From positions 1-64,000 of the forward strand of contig JAPFFF010000049.1 in NCBI GenBank assembly GCA_039105265.1: a stretch of DNA of 64,000 nt. Reading direction: 5' to 3'. Position 1 is the stretch's first letter; each line of letters begins with the position of its first letter. Positions 53,095 to 62,771 of this stretch are shown here, in pieces. This DNA is from Tritrichomonas musculus. Its lineage: Eukaryota; Parabasalia; Tritrichomonadida; Tritrichomonadidae. The position numbers and the translations under genes were made by a program. The notes beneath the pieces are model-generated. The model did not search any database and was not told the DNA's origin. It worked only from the letters and a program-made list of their open reading frames with translations.

Positions 53095-53350
53095 CCCTCA
53101 GATAATAAATCACATCTGACGGCCTACCCCATGTTAGTCGCTCAAGGGTTTCATGCGATTTTCCTTATTTTCTAACCCCATTTTCAGAACTCAAGGTTTT
53201 CTAGCTCACTGTCTACAACACTGTGAGCCCCAACTATGAAACTCAATGATTTCTAGCACTTCATGACCCCCGAATAATTTGAGCCTCCAATTGACAGCCA
53301 TAAAATTTAAATCCATCGATTATCAAAATTAATTTTTTATTTCCACCCAA

Positions 53351-55777
53351 ATGCGATACGATTACCAATCACTTAAAAATATTAACAGCGAAGATATTAT
53401 TACATTAATCAATTCTATCAATACACTTTTCAATGCAAATCTACCAATTACAACAACCGCTAAAACAGAAGCTTGGAATAGAAGGAAAAACGTAGAAGTA
53501 TTATGTGATTGGCTTAATAATCGTAATGCCCACAGATTTATTAAAAATGATTTACCAAACGCAGAAGAAATAGATGATTTCATTATACATGTGCATAAAC
53601 TTAAACGAATATTGGATGATTCACATGAACAGCACTACCAAGATATACTCAAACGTGATGATTACTTTGAAGAAGATATTAATGAAGAAGATGAACGCTA
53701 TTTCAACACAAAACAACAACAAATCGAGAGAGAATTCGAGATAAAAGAAGCTATTAATAGGGCTTATGAAGCAGTTGATGATGCAATACAATTAATCAAA
53801 GAACAAAAACATCCAGTTTTACAGAAGACTGAGAGATTAATCATCCCTGAGGCTCCATTAATCAAAAATCATCAAAAACAATACTTTCCAGAGAATGAAG
53901 AAATATATGAATACCTCAATAAATGCGCACACAATTTCACATCAAAACATAGTGATTTCCTTATGATTAATGAGCCACATGATTTCGATAGAGCTGTAAA
54001 TGAATGGAATCACTATAATAAATATCCATCTAAAAATACTATACAACGCAAAGACAGTGGCAAGCCGATAACAACATATTATTTCAATCAAGTTGCATCA
54101 TTAGATAATATCTTTGAGTGCCTTCACAATGTATACAAGAAAGAGCTGAAACCATTTAAGATTCATTTTCAACTTTCAGGAGTCTTCGAAACATACACTT
54201 ATGATTTTGAATCATTAGAAGAGAAATACGATTATAAAGCTAAAGACATTATTTGGAAAAACTATCAATCAATGATACCTATCATTATCAGTAAACTTGA
54301 AGACCTTGATATTGTTAAACTCTATATTGAATCTGTTTTACACTCTTATGAAACAGAATCATCAAGCACAAAACTTACATTAGTTGGTTCAATAGCTTTT
54401 ACAGTTTCAAGAATGAGAAAGATAACTGGTCGCATAAAGGATTTACCAATAGAATTCATCAAAAATGATTTCATAATTTGTGATAATGAAGATGATAAAC
54501 TATGTTTCTTCAGATTCTTAGCTGTATGCTTAAACGAAAAACTTGCTGACACATCAATTTATGATTGCGCAAAACGAACTAAAATCGCTAAGAAACTACT
54601 TCTTAAAGAACATAATATTATATACAACACAAAGATTCCAAATGAAGGTAAGAAAATACTTAATGAATTCGAAGGTGTTTCAATGGAGCAAATGAAAGAT
54701 TTAGCACAAAAGAATCACATTAATGTTAACATATATGAGTTTCACAAGACAGATTCTGAGCAATATTATGATTTATCAGAGCAGTGGTTTTTCGATAAAA
54801 CATTTAAAAAACGCTCTGCATTACTTTACTCTCAAAACCGAATCATCCATATAATGTACATCAAGAATCCTGAAAAGCTTACCCAAATACATATTTGCCC
54901 TAAATGTAATTCATATGTGCACTACGGAGCAGAAAATATGCATAGATTTGTATCCCATGTTAAACACTGTGATGGTGTATTTAAAAAGAACTTCATACCA
55001 GTTAAAGAAGCTTTACCTTATTGTCCTCATATATTGAATAACCCTGTTTATGAATACTGTTTAGCATACAATCTTCAATGGAAACCTGAAATATACTATA
55101 TAACATATGATTTCGAAACAATGGAGCAATCAATAAATAAATCAATCTCTGACTCAACAACAATAAATTCAAGGTTAATTCCGTTGTCAGTCTCATCTTG
55201 TGTGAAATCATCAAACGGCTTGACAACAAAGAATTTCTCATTAAGAGACTCTCAAGAGTTCATACCACAATGGATAAAATGGTTGTTCGAGCAATCAATG
55301 AAAGTCTATGCAGATAAGATATCATATTATGAATCATTCTTACCAGATACCTCTATTAACAAAAATATGAATGTAATTACTGTATTAGGGTTTAACTCAT
55401 CACGTTTTGACAGCAATCTCTTTAAACAATATTTCAATTATTCTTTCTTCGACGAAGTCGTAGGGAGCGAAGTGAGCTGGAAAGTCGAACAAAATTCAAT
55501 AATTGGCACCCTATCTTCATTAAAACAATTCATTCTCACATCAGATAATCATCCAACTAAATTGAGATTCATAGATGCTCAATCATTTGTTGCAGGAGGT
55601 ACATTAAAGCAATTTGGCGAAGATTTTGGCAACGTAATCGTTGACTCAAACGTGAGCGTTTGTGGTGGTATCAATGAATTGCAAAGCAATTCCCAAGCTA
55701 AAGCTTGTGATATAAAAGGTGTGTTTCCTTACGAAGCAATCAACGATAAGAACTACAATGAAGTATTATCAAAATAA
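53351..55777 (+). CDS. PolB of element 3, N-terminal part
   Basis: One N-terminal module (about 1-90), a Glu/Arg-rich helix, then the region homologous to element 2 PolB: FTSKHSDFLMINEP, the OTU-like DDKLCFFRFLAVCL (about 383), the C2H2-like CPKCNSYVHYGAENMHRF (about 518), and the exonuclease start ITYDFETMEQ (about 588). Near its end, about 23 residues absent from element 2 are encoded by a chain of hairpins with a family B repeat (55647-55710). The PolB locus of this element is broken. Confidence 0.85.
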   Translation: MRYDYQSLKNINSEDIITLINSINTLFNANLPITTTAKTEAWNRRKNVEVLCDWLNNRNAHRFIKNDLPNAEEIDDFIIHVHKLKRILDDSHEQHYQDILKRDDYFEEDINEEDERYFNTKQQQIEREFEIKEAINRAYEAVDDAIQLIKEQKHPVLQKTERLIIPEAPLIKNHQKQYFPENEEIYEYLNKCAHNFTSKHSDFLMINEPHDFDRAVNEWNHYNKYPSKNTIQRKDSGKPITTYYFNQVASLDNIFECLHNVYKKELKPFKIHFQLSGVFETYTYDFESLEEKYDYKAKDIIWKNYQSMIPIIISKLEDLDIVKLYIESVLHSYETESSSTKLTLVGSIAFTVSRMRKITGRIKDLPIEFIKNDFIICDNEDDKLCFFRFLAVCLNEKLADTSIYDCAKRTKIAKKLLLKEHNIIYNTKIPNEGKKILNEFEGVSMEQMKDLAQKNHINVNIYEFHKTDSEQYYDLSEQWFFDKTFKKRSALLYSQNRIIHIMYIKNPEKLTQIHICPKCNSYVHYGAENMHRFVSHVKHCDGVFKKNFIPVKEALPYCPHILNNPVYEYCLAYNLQWKPEIYYITYDFETMEQSINKSISDSTTINSRLIPLSVSSCVKSSNGLTTKNFSLRDSQEFIPQWIKWLFEQSMKVYADKISYYESFLPDTSINKNMNVITVLGFNSSRFDSNLFKQYFNYSFFDEVVGSEVSWKVEQNSIIGTLSSLKQFILTSDNHPTKLRFIDAQSFVAGGTLKQFGEDFGNVIVDSNVSVCGGINELQSNSQAKACDIKGVFPYEAINDKNYNEVLSK
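55647..55711. repeat. Hairpin chain with family B repeat, copy 1 (in PolB)
   Basis: Three hairpins in a row: CAAACG/CGTTTG with loop TGAG (55647-55662), GAATTGCAAAGCAATTC (55676-55692) and CAAGCTAAAGCTTG (55694-55707). The last two are the family B unit, encoding ELQSNSQAKACD. Element 2 PolB lacks the whole insert while matching closely on both sides (GTLRQFGVDFG and KGVFPFEA). A short CGACGAAGTCG palindrome lies at 55450-55460. Confidence 0.85.
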
Positions 55778-55897
55778 GAACCATTTTCATATGATGATTT
55801 TTATAGCTATCTCAATCAAAAGAATCCTCTTACTAAAGAAGAATATGATGCTTATCTTGAAGATTCAAAACGTTTTGCAACACGATGGGAATACTTA

Positions 55898-58021
55898 TTG
55901 GCCTACAATGATAATGATGTTGAAATGATGATTAAACCTATTGATAATCTAATAGCACTCAATGCTCAATACAACGTTGATTTACTTTCAAATCTCTCAT
56001 TATCAAAGAATGCTTCATGCATCAAATATGCTTTGGCTTATAAAGATTTTAATCCAAGGAACAACATTGGGATTACAAATAAATATAATACATTCAAACC
56101 AAGCAAGAAATGGTGGCAATATAAATGTGATAGTTATTATAACCAAGATGAGAAATACAATAGATTAAACCCTAAAAAACCACAACGAGATTTGACAAAA
56201 TGTGTATCAGAAAATGATTTTGAAGCTTTTATGAAAATGTATGACGATCCAAATAAAGGGAGATGCCATTTATGTCATGAACATTTTACTTATCAAAATA
56301 AGCCTACATTAGATAGAATTGACAATAATAAAGGACATCAAATTGATAACTGCTTATTAGCATGTGCCGAATGTAATAAACTTCGTAAACGTGATGACCC
56401 TAAAATAACAGCTCTAAGAGTCCAATTAAAAAAATATTGTAAATTACATCATTTACCAACACTCATCAACGATGAACGTGAATATTATTCAATAAGAAAT
56501 GCTATCACAGGAGGACTCTCTAATGTAATGCATCGAGTAAACATTAAAGATGAGACTCATATTAATAAATTTCGATATATTGACAATAAAGGAGTTTTGT
56601 CATATGATACTTCTAATGTTCAATCTCATGTTGTTGGTATCGATTTTAATTCTTTGTATCCATCATCATTCTCATCTTGTAAACATGAATTTAATAAGTA
56701 TCATGGAGGTATAATGTATATGCCTGGAGCATTTATTAGACGAATTGATGTTAAAGATAAAGCTTCAAAAAAGAGATGCCTCGATATCATAACAAACTCA
56801 TCAAGATTCTCAAATAAACCATCATATTTGTTCTACGCTGAAGTTAAACTAAAATGTCCCACCTCAAAAATAAACTATTTTATCAATTTACCTCCTGTGT
56901 TTCGCAATATCAATATCAAAAACGATGAATCAACAATTGGCACTTATATGTACAATTACATGAAAACAAATAAATTAACTTCTACAGATATGGAAGAACG
57001 CAAGCTTACAATGCTTCTTGATACTCATGATGAATACATGATTTTCTCAAATTATTATCTCTGGTTTCTGTTAGACCACGGATTGATTATTGATGATGTT
57101 AAATCTGTTTCACAATATGAAGCTCATACAGGATTTAATGAATTTGTTAGCACTTTTATGCAAAAACGTCAGGATATTATTAGTGGTGTTAGTAAAGGTA
57201 ATGAGAAATTTTATAAAATATCTATGAACGGTTCATATGGATATGATGGGATGAACTCTGAGAAATTCAGTAAAGTCAAGATATGTGATGCAAATAAAGC
57301 TTATCAATATATCATCTCTCAAACTTATATGGGTGGAGCACAATTAAATGATAATACATTTTTAATTCAACAATCACCCAAATCATATCATTGCAATACA
57401 TGCATTCAAGAATCATTGTGGACACTTGATAATGCAAAGTTTTGGTATCTCACATTTTATTACGATTTTATGAATAATTGTTTTGATATGGATAGACTAC
57501 ATTTTATAGAGGGTGATACTGATTCAGCATATTTTGCAGTTGCTGGGAACCCAAATGAAGGTCCTGAACAATTATTTGATTACGTTATTAAAAACAAAGA
57601 GTTCTACGATAAGAATGTATATAAATTCATGCCTAACCCATCAATCAACACTATTCAAGACGAAAAAAAGATATTGGGATGTGCCATTGAAAAATATGGT
57701 GAAAACATGATAGCTCTTGCACCTAAATGTTATACTATATTTAACAGTAATGGGCAAACCAAATCACTCAAACTAAAAGGTGTATCTTTAAAGAAGAATC
57801 ATATTGTGTCTTCCGACTACAAATCTATTATTGATAATCAATCAATTAAGCTTGGTAAGAATATAAATCTTCAGATGCAAAACAATAAAATGAGTAAAAT
57901 AACGGTAAACAAGAATGCTCTCACAGGATGTCATACAAAGATGATTGTTTTACCAAATCAATCATGTGCACCTTTTGTTAGTGGCTTAACAGCGAATAAT
58001 TATTTTATTAATTATAACTAA
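55898..58021 (+). CDS. PolB of element 3, C-terminal part with HNH-like domain
   Basis: Contains the HNH-like domain (about residues 122-170: CHLCHEHFTY, LDRIDNNKGHQIDNC, CAECNKLRK) and the polymerase motifs IDFNSLYPS (about 248), KISMNGSYGYDG (about 443) and EGDTDSAYF (about 540). The end GCHTKMIVLPNQSCAPF corresponds to that of element 2. Protein similarity to 37094-39994 is high throughout, whereas codon third positions differ widely. The family A insert of element 2 is absent here. Confidence 0.87.
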   Translation: MAYNDNDVEMMIKPIDNLIALNAQYNVDLLSNLSLSKNASCIKYALAYKDFNPRNNIGITNKYNTFKPSKKWWQYKCDSYYNQDEKYNRLNPKKPQRDLTKCVSENDFEAFMKMYDDPNKGRCHLCHEHFTYQNKPTLDRIDNNKGHQIDNCLLACAECNKLRKRDDPKITALRVQLKKYCKLHHLPTLINDEREYYSIRNAITGGLSNVMHRVNIKDETHINKFRYIDNKGVLSYDTSNVQSHVVGIDFNSLYPSSFSSCKHEFNKYHGGIMYMPGAFIRRIDVKDKASKKRCLDIITNSSRFSNKPSYLFYAEVKLKCPTSKINYFINLPPVFRNINIKNDESTIGTYMYNYMKTNKLTSTDMEERKLTMLLDTHDEYMIFSNYYLWFLLDHGLIIDDVKSVSQYEAHTGFNEFVSTFMQKRQDIISGVSKGNEKFYKISMNGSYGYDGMNSEKFSKVKICDANKAYQYIISQTYMGGAQLNDNTFLIQQSPKSYHCNTCIQESLWTLDNAKFWYLTFYYDFMNNCFDMDRLHFIEGDTDSAYFAVAGNPNEGPEQLFDYVIKNKEFYDKNVYKFMPNPSINTIQDEKKILGCAIEKYGENMIALAPKCYTIFNSNGQTKSLKLKGVSLKKNHIVSSDYKSIIDNQSIKLGKNINLQMQNNKMSKITVNKNALTGCHTKMIVLPNQSCAPFVSGLTANNYFINYN

Positions 58022-58046
58022 ATAGTTATTTTTTTATTCTTAACAA

Positions 58047-58514
58047 ATGACAAACGAAATAATAAGAAAAATCGATGATATAATAGCTGATTTGTATACA
58101 TTAAAATTATGGGTACATACTGAACAAAAAAAAGACAGTTCGTCTAATAGTGAACCACAAAGTGGTGAAGAGAATTCGTTAGAAGAACATACAATTGACT
58201 TGCAAAGCAAGGCCCAAGCTAAAGCTTGTGAATTGCAAAGTAATACCAAAGCTAAAGCTTGTGACTGTGTAGCAGAGCCTAGGAAAGTCATCCATAGACG
58301 AACAAACCGTTCATTCCCATTAAATAAATCAAAGAATCTCAATGATGAACAACGTAATAAAGTATTAGCATTTGCAAATGAAAATAAACAACTCATCTTG
58401 GGTCAACCATCTGCTACAAGAAATGAATTCCTTCAAAAGCTTGTTCACGATAAATTGAATATTAATCTTTCTGCATACATGTCTTGTAAAATAATTACTA
58501 TGCTCAGTATTTGA
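58047..58514 (+). CDS. Conserved Polinton hypothetical beside PolB, element 3 (155 aa)
   Basis: Starts MTNEIIRKIDDIIADLYTLK 25 bases after PolB. The middle contains two tandem family B units (LQSKAQAKACELQSNTKAKA). The C-terminal helical domain (NLNDEQRNKVLAFANENKQL to SAYMSCKIIT) is shared with the 186-aa protein of element 2 (33419-33979). The end overlaps the convergent fibre-like gene by 11 bases. Function unknown. Confidence 0.55.
   Translation: MTNEIIRKIDDIIADLYTLKLWVHTEQKKDSSSNSEPQSGEENSLEEHTIDLQSKAQAKACELQSNTKAKACDCVAEPRKVIHRRTNRSFPLNKSKNLNDEQRNKVLAFANENKQLILGQPSATRNEFLQKLVHDKLNINLSAYMSCKIITMLSI
58154..58264. repeat. Family B repeats, copies 2 and 3 in tandem, with AAA-loop hairpin
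   Basis: ACCACAAAGTGGT (58154-58166) precedes two 33-base units (58197-58229 and 58230-58262). Each has an AAA-loop hairpin around TTGCAAAGC and the palindrome AAGCTAAAGCTT. They encode DLQSKAQAKAC and ELQSNTKAKAC, the same reading frame as the PolB copy. The exact 11-codon period shows that the unit can be amplified without disturbing the gene. Confidence 0.85.
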
Positions 58515-61230
58515 ATACAGCAAGTGTTTTATCATCTATTATTGCAGTGATAACCCCCACAGTCATACGTTTAATCTTTGATGTTATTGCAGTTTCACCA
58601 CTAAGAATCTTCAATTTATTGTCTTCATTATCAATAAATACTTCATCTCCAATACCATAACAAGATGAATCATCAACTTTTACAAGATAATCACCATGTG
58701 AAGTGAAGGTAATACAATTATTTTTTTGGTCAATTCTAACACAAATACCAACATATTCTTTCCATGAACCAGTAGTTTTGACACTGCAAATACAATCTGT
58801 TGTATCACTCACAGTTGAAGGTATCCACGTATCACCATCATGTTTATAAACCTTACCAGTCATATATACTGGAGCTCCAATAACGAAATCATTTATTGAA
58901 TTTACAGATGACTCGATTGGGGAGTAGTGGGTGATGGTTGTGTTGGATGTACCATACATTACACTCCTATATTTTGCTAAATAACCTCGGGACATGATTT
59001 GTCTTGAATATATTTGTTTAGCATCTAATAATTCCTGAGTAACTGTCCAAGAATATTCACCTATTGGGAAATTATATGTCAGGGGTCTTCCTGATGATAT
59101 ATCAACAGTGTCTTCATAATATAGTGGGAATTTGAAATTATCGAAATACACAGTTCTTTGATGTAATACAAGAACAATGTTGTGAGGATTTCCATCTGTA
59201 TCATGAAATAATACCCTTATTTCCAAACATAGCGCATAATCACCTACTATATATTCCAGTTTAATCACATTACCTTCAAGTTTTAGATAATGAATTGATA
59301 TTTCACCGCCCTCTGTAATCGGTCCGCAATCAATAGCACATTTTTTTATTAGTTGTTCTTCTGTTATGACATTCGACTTCAATGCAAAGTTATCATTCAC
59401 ATATTTCACCGAAGTAATCATATTATCGTTCACAGGTTGGTTGCTGATTAATGTGATAGATGCATCATATATATTGGTTAGTGTATCGTCTGCGGCTCTC
59501 AATGAGACAATACGTGTAGCTACACGAATATCTATTGATTCGCTTGACTCACTACTTACTGATTTGTATATGAGATTTGCACCCTTTCGTCCAGAATACG
59601 TATATTCAGCTTCTTCATATGATGCATCATCAGCATTTCGTTTGAACTTCACAATAATATTTTTAGTTGTCAATACTCTTCTTATATATTCATCTGGGAT
59701 TGCACAACCACTATCATTCTGTATACATTGAATTGTGAATCGTTCTGGACTTTCATCAACAACATTCGAGTCTTTGATAAATGGCGATTCGATTTGTACT
59801 CTAATGAAATTATATGCTATAGGATTATTATTTCTATGTGCTGCAATATACGATACATATACAATTTGTCCATCATCATGACGCCATATTATTCTATCAA
59901 TGCGTTTACCATTGCTATCATATCTGTCCATGCTATCATAAGTGTTAGTAGAGCCATTTGGTTTAAATATTACATCAATATGCATAATATCATCATCTTG
60001 ATTATCTCCCCAATTAACATCAAATACCAAATGAACTCCAGCATTTGGTAGCTTAGGGGTAATATATGCACCGTCATATAAGTTTGCTGGATATTCAATA
60101 TTCAATTCAGTGCCATACAACGCAGTACTCAACGCAGATTCATTAATCAAATCAGATGGAATTGTTGGGATATCTGTTTTCAATGCATACTTATCCAATT
60201 CATAAGCCAATTCATCCTCATCAACAAACTTCTCATCAGCTTGTGCACTAGTATAATACGGTGTCAAGTCAACAGGTTCTGGGATATCACTCTTCAGTGC
60301 AAAGTTATCATTTACATATTTCACAGATGAAATCATATTATCGCTAACAGGTTGGTTGCTGATTAATGTGATAGATGCATCATAAATATTAGTCAGTGTT
60401 TCGTCCTCAGCTCTCAATGAAACAATATGGGTATTATAATTAATATTTATTAATTCATTGCTTGTTGATTTGTAAATCATATTCAAACTTTTATATAAAC
60501 TGTATTCGTATTCAACTTCTTCATATGATGCATCATCAGCATTTCGTTTGAATTTGACGATAATATTTTTGGTTGTGAATACTCTTCTTATATCATCATC
60601 AGGAACTACACAACCACTTTCATTCTGTGTACATTGAATTGTGATTTGTTGGGAACCTTCATTAGTAATATTCTCAGTTTTTACAAATGGTGATTCAATT
60701 TGAGCTTTAATGATGTTGATTAACCATTGAGTATTGCCACTTGAATTACACAACATAAATTCACCACGGTCATACCATACAATAGATAATCCATTATCTA
60801 ACATCATTCTATATCCTCTCATATATTTTTCATAAGGCTTGAATATCAAATCAAAATGTTGAATATTGTTAATGTAATCCTTGTTAGAACCCCAATTAAC
60901 ATCAAATATCACATGTATATCGGTTTCTGGTAAGTATGGTTTTACAAATATATAATCACGAACTGGATTCGGATATTCAATATTCAATTCAGTGCCATAC
61001 AACGCAGTACTCAATGCAGATTCATTAATCAAATCAGTTGGTATCTCAGGGATATCCTTCTTCAATGCATAAGTGTTTGACACATATCTAGCCGAATAAG
61101 CGTTTTTGTCTGTTGGTTCGACAGTTTTGGTTATTGAACATGATAATATTTCTGGTGTTTCACCAGTTCCTGGATTGATTAATTCATGGGAGTTATACAG
61201 ATACCATAGACTAGAATCACTTCCTTCCAT
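58504..61230 (-). CDS. Fibre-like protein of element 3, 5' partial (908 aa)
   Basis: Homologous to the element 2 fibre-like protein. The middle contains two tandem copies of a module of about 290 residues, each running from ESALSTALYGTELNIEYP through IIVKFKRNADDASYEE to ITLISNQPV..YVNDNFALKS; element 2 lacks this module. The C-terminal domain (ITHYSPIESSVNSINDFVIG, GDEVFIDNEDNKLKILSG) is shared. Some DNA blocks are nearly identical to element 2 (for example 61077-61160) while others are much diverged, so the gene is a mosaic. The beginning of the protein, compared with element 2, is not present. Confidence 0.65.
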   Translation of the reverse strand: MEGSDSSLWYLYNSHELINPGTGETPEILSCSITKTVEPTDKNAYSARYVSNTYALKKDIPEIPTDLINESALSTALYGTELNIEYPNPVRDYIFVKPYLPETDIHVIFDVNWGSNKDYINNIQHFDLIFKPYEKYMRGYRMMLDNGLSIVWYDRGEFMLCNSSGNTQWLINIIKAQIESPFVKTENITNEGSQQITIQCTQNESGCVVPDDDIRRVFTTKNIIVKFKRNADDASYEEVEYEYSLYKSLNMIYKSTSNELININYNTHIVSLRAEDETLTNIYDASITLISNQPVSDNMISSVKYVNDNFALKSDIPEPVDLTPYYTSAQADEKFVDEDELAYELDKYALKTDIPTIPSDLINESALSTALYGTELNIEYPANLYDGAYITPKLPNAGVHLVFDVNWGDNQDDDIMHIDVIFKPNGSTNTYDSMDRYDSNGKRIDRIIWRHDDGQIVYVSYIAAHRNNNPIAYNFIRVQIESPFIKDSNVVDESPERFTIQCIQNDSGCAIPDEYIRRVLTTKNIIVKFKRNADDASYEEAEYTYSGRKGANLIYKSVSSESSESIDIRVATRIVSLRAADDTLTNIYDASITLISNQPVNDNMITSVKYVNDNFALKSNVITEEQLIKKCAIDCGPITEGGEISIHYLKLEGNVIKLEYIVGDYALCLEIRVLFHDTDGNPHNIVLVLHQRTVYFDNFKFPLYYEDTVDISSGRPLTYNFPIGEYSWTVTQELLDAKQIYSRQIMSRGYLAKYRSVMYGTSNTTITHYSPIESSVNSINDFVIGAPVYMTGKVYKHDGDTWIPSTVSDTTDCICSVKTTGSWKEYVGICVRIDQKNNCITFTSHGDYLVKVDDSSCYGIGDEVFIDNEDNKLKILSGETAITSKIKRMTVGVITAIIDDKTLAVFKY

Positions 61231-61276
61231 ACGCAGTATCTGAGAGGGTAGATTATCATCATCGTCATTGTACGAA

Positions 61277-61617
61277 AGTAGTGATATTTTGGGGAACTAT
61301 ACATACCTACGATTTTTCTCGATAGGACCATATATGTTCTAATATACAATCTACACAATTCAAATTCTCCTATATAATTTACAACATACATTTAAATCAT
61401 CGAAGAAACAAACATAAATAACTAAGCAATCTTAACCCTAATTTATGAGAAAGAAGTTGCGCCAAGCTATATACTTTTTATGGTAGATTAATACAATTTC
61501 TCTATATCTCAATTTGCAACATAAAGCTAAAAATAATCAAACAAATAAAAACAAATATCATAAATGATTGTTAATGATAAAGTTATAAATCAAAAATGAT
61601 TTTTTGTTTCTCTTAAA
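61277..61617. other. Junction and AT-rich leader
   Basis: Begins with AGTAGTGATATTTTGGGG, whose first nine bases equal the left end of element 2 at 31800. It may therefore be the left terminus of a fourth element inserted in element 3. The rest is AT-rich without a gene. Confidence 0.35.
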
Positions 61618-62088
61618 ATGACTCAATTAACACAAAATGATTTTAGTTCACAAACTGATTATATCATTAATGATTATGTTGTCGAAATGATTCAAACAAT
61701 TAATAACAGACTTCACACAAATTTACCTATTCATGAAACAAGGGGTAATACACAAGCAAATAGATCAACTTTACGTAATTATCTTAATAGAACAGACTAT
61801 ATTAATAATGAAGGTTTAAATGAACCAAGAATTACATTTAGAAAAATCAATAACTATATAGCTCGTAAAATTAAAGAGCAAGATGATGAATTCTTCAAAC
61901 ATTTTAACAAAGAACAGTATAAATATGATAATAAACTTGATGAATTAATTAGAAAGAATACTCATGAAAAATTAAATAAAAGAAGAAAAATCAATGATGA
62001 TAATAACAATAACAATAATAATGATAATAATAAATTAATTGCAAATGAAGCTTTTGATGAAACCAGTGCTTGCCCTTTTGATATTTGA
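61618..62088 (+). CDS. PolB N-terminal module, free-standing or leftover (156 aa)
   Basis: The first 85 residues (MTQLTQNDFSSQTDYIINDY, LPIHETRGN, YINNEGLN) resemble the N-terminal module of the PolB proteins of elements 2 and 3 (compare NINSEDIITLINSINTLFNA). Residues after that (DDEFFKHFNKEQYKYDNKLD) match the region around DDYFEEDINEED. It ends with an Asn-rich run and a short tail. Either a remnant of another element's polymerase gene or a stand-alone protein like the one at 14402-15028. Confidence 0.5.
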   Translation: MTQLTQNDFSSQTDYIINDYVVEMIQTINNRLHTNLPIHETRGNTQANRSTLRNYLNRTDYINNEGLNEPRITFRKINNYIARKIKEQDDEFFKHFNKEQYKYDNKLDELIRKNTHEKLNKRRKINDDNNNNNNNDNNKLIANEAFDETSACPFDI

Positions 62089-62771
62089 TATATCAATTTT
62101 TTGGTATTAAATAAATGTAACCATAATATCGTGAAATTTTATAAATATTTCCAATTTAATTCTTAAGTTAAATAAACTTAAAATCAAATGGCAGACGGTA
62201 GTTTTTTCTCTCAATTTTAATTGACAAAAAAAATATGTTTCAAATCATATTTGATTTTAAATTTTCACACAAAAATTTATTCATCTATATATTATTTCAA
62301 TGATAAAAAATTATATAGAAAAAAATGATCCTAAACATGGCATTACACTTTTTAGCCATGAACAATTAATAAAAGTTCTACAAGCCAACACAAAAGATTG
62401 CCCAGTTGAGTTTTATGCAAAATGACGTATTATTTTTGAAGAAGATATTATTTAATTTGGTCAACCAAATAGAGAACAAATAGGAAAGGATGTAATGACT
62501 TTTCGAACAAAGAACTGCAGTTTGTATTAGAAATCATGAAGCTTATCTGAGAAAAAAAATAGATTTATTATTTTTCGAAGATATACAATTGTTAACTTTT
62601 TGAATAAAAATATTTTAATTTTTTCACTTTTTGAAGCAGATCAAAAATCGGACGATTTTTCAATGTAAAAGTGTGAATTTTGAATTAAAATTTTTGAGTT
62701 TTTTCTTTATTTTTAAAATTTTATATTCAAATTTATTCAATTCACCGTCCGACTTTTGACTTCCAGTTTAT
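62089..62771. other. AT-rich region with one possible gene relic
   Basis: A short frame at 62300-62425 (MIKNYIEKNDPKHGITLFSH and 20 more residues) has ordinary protein composition and could be the relic of a host gene; similar coding flavour continues in other frames to about 62550. Nothing else was recognised. Confidence 0.25.

Larger units (their letters stand above)
31800..53300. mobile_element. Polinton/Maverick element 2 (fossil) inserted in element 1
   Basis: The left end is defined by the sudden change from the element 1 ATPase gene to AGTAGTGATGGG, beginning with AG as Polinton ends do. Gene content: KilA-N protein, PolB, fibre-like protein, 1243-aa modular protein, integrase, small amphipathic protein, major capsid protein and conserved hypotheticals. 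By eye the sequence is clearly less AT-rich than elements 1 and 3. The right end is placed only approximately, where the composition changes near 53.3 kb; no matching inverted terminal repeat or 6-bp target duplication was found. No packaging ATPase gene was recognised. About one break is visible, so the copy looks young. Confidence 0.8.
53300..61276. mobile_element. Polinton element 3, partial (fossil)
   Basis: PolB, the conserved hypothetical and a fibre-like gene of this segment are all homologous to element 2 genes, but codon choice is far more AT-rich. The left limit is placed where the composition changes (about 53.3 kb). At 61276 homology to the element 2 fibre-like gene stops abruptly at AGTAGTGAT. 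No integrase, capsid or ATPase gene is present, so only a fraction of the element is here. About one break is visible in PolB besides the lost ends. Confidence 0.75.

Noticed and set aside
53095-53350. Search for the right inverted terminal repeat of element 2
   Set aside because: No complement of the left end AGTAGTGATGGG was found here, so the right border is set only by change of composition.
62300-62425. Short intact gene
   Set aside because: Only 41 codons, no leader motif and similar coding flavour continuing in other frames; at best a relic.
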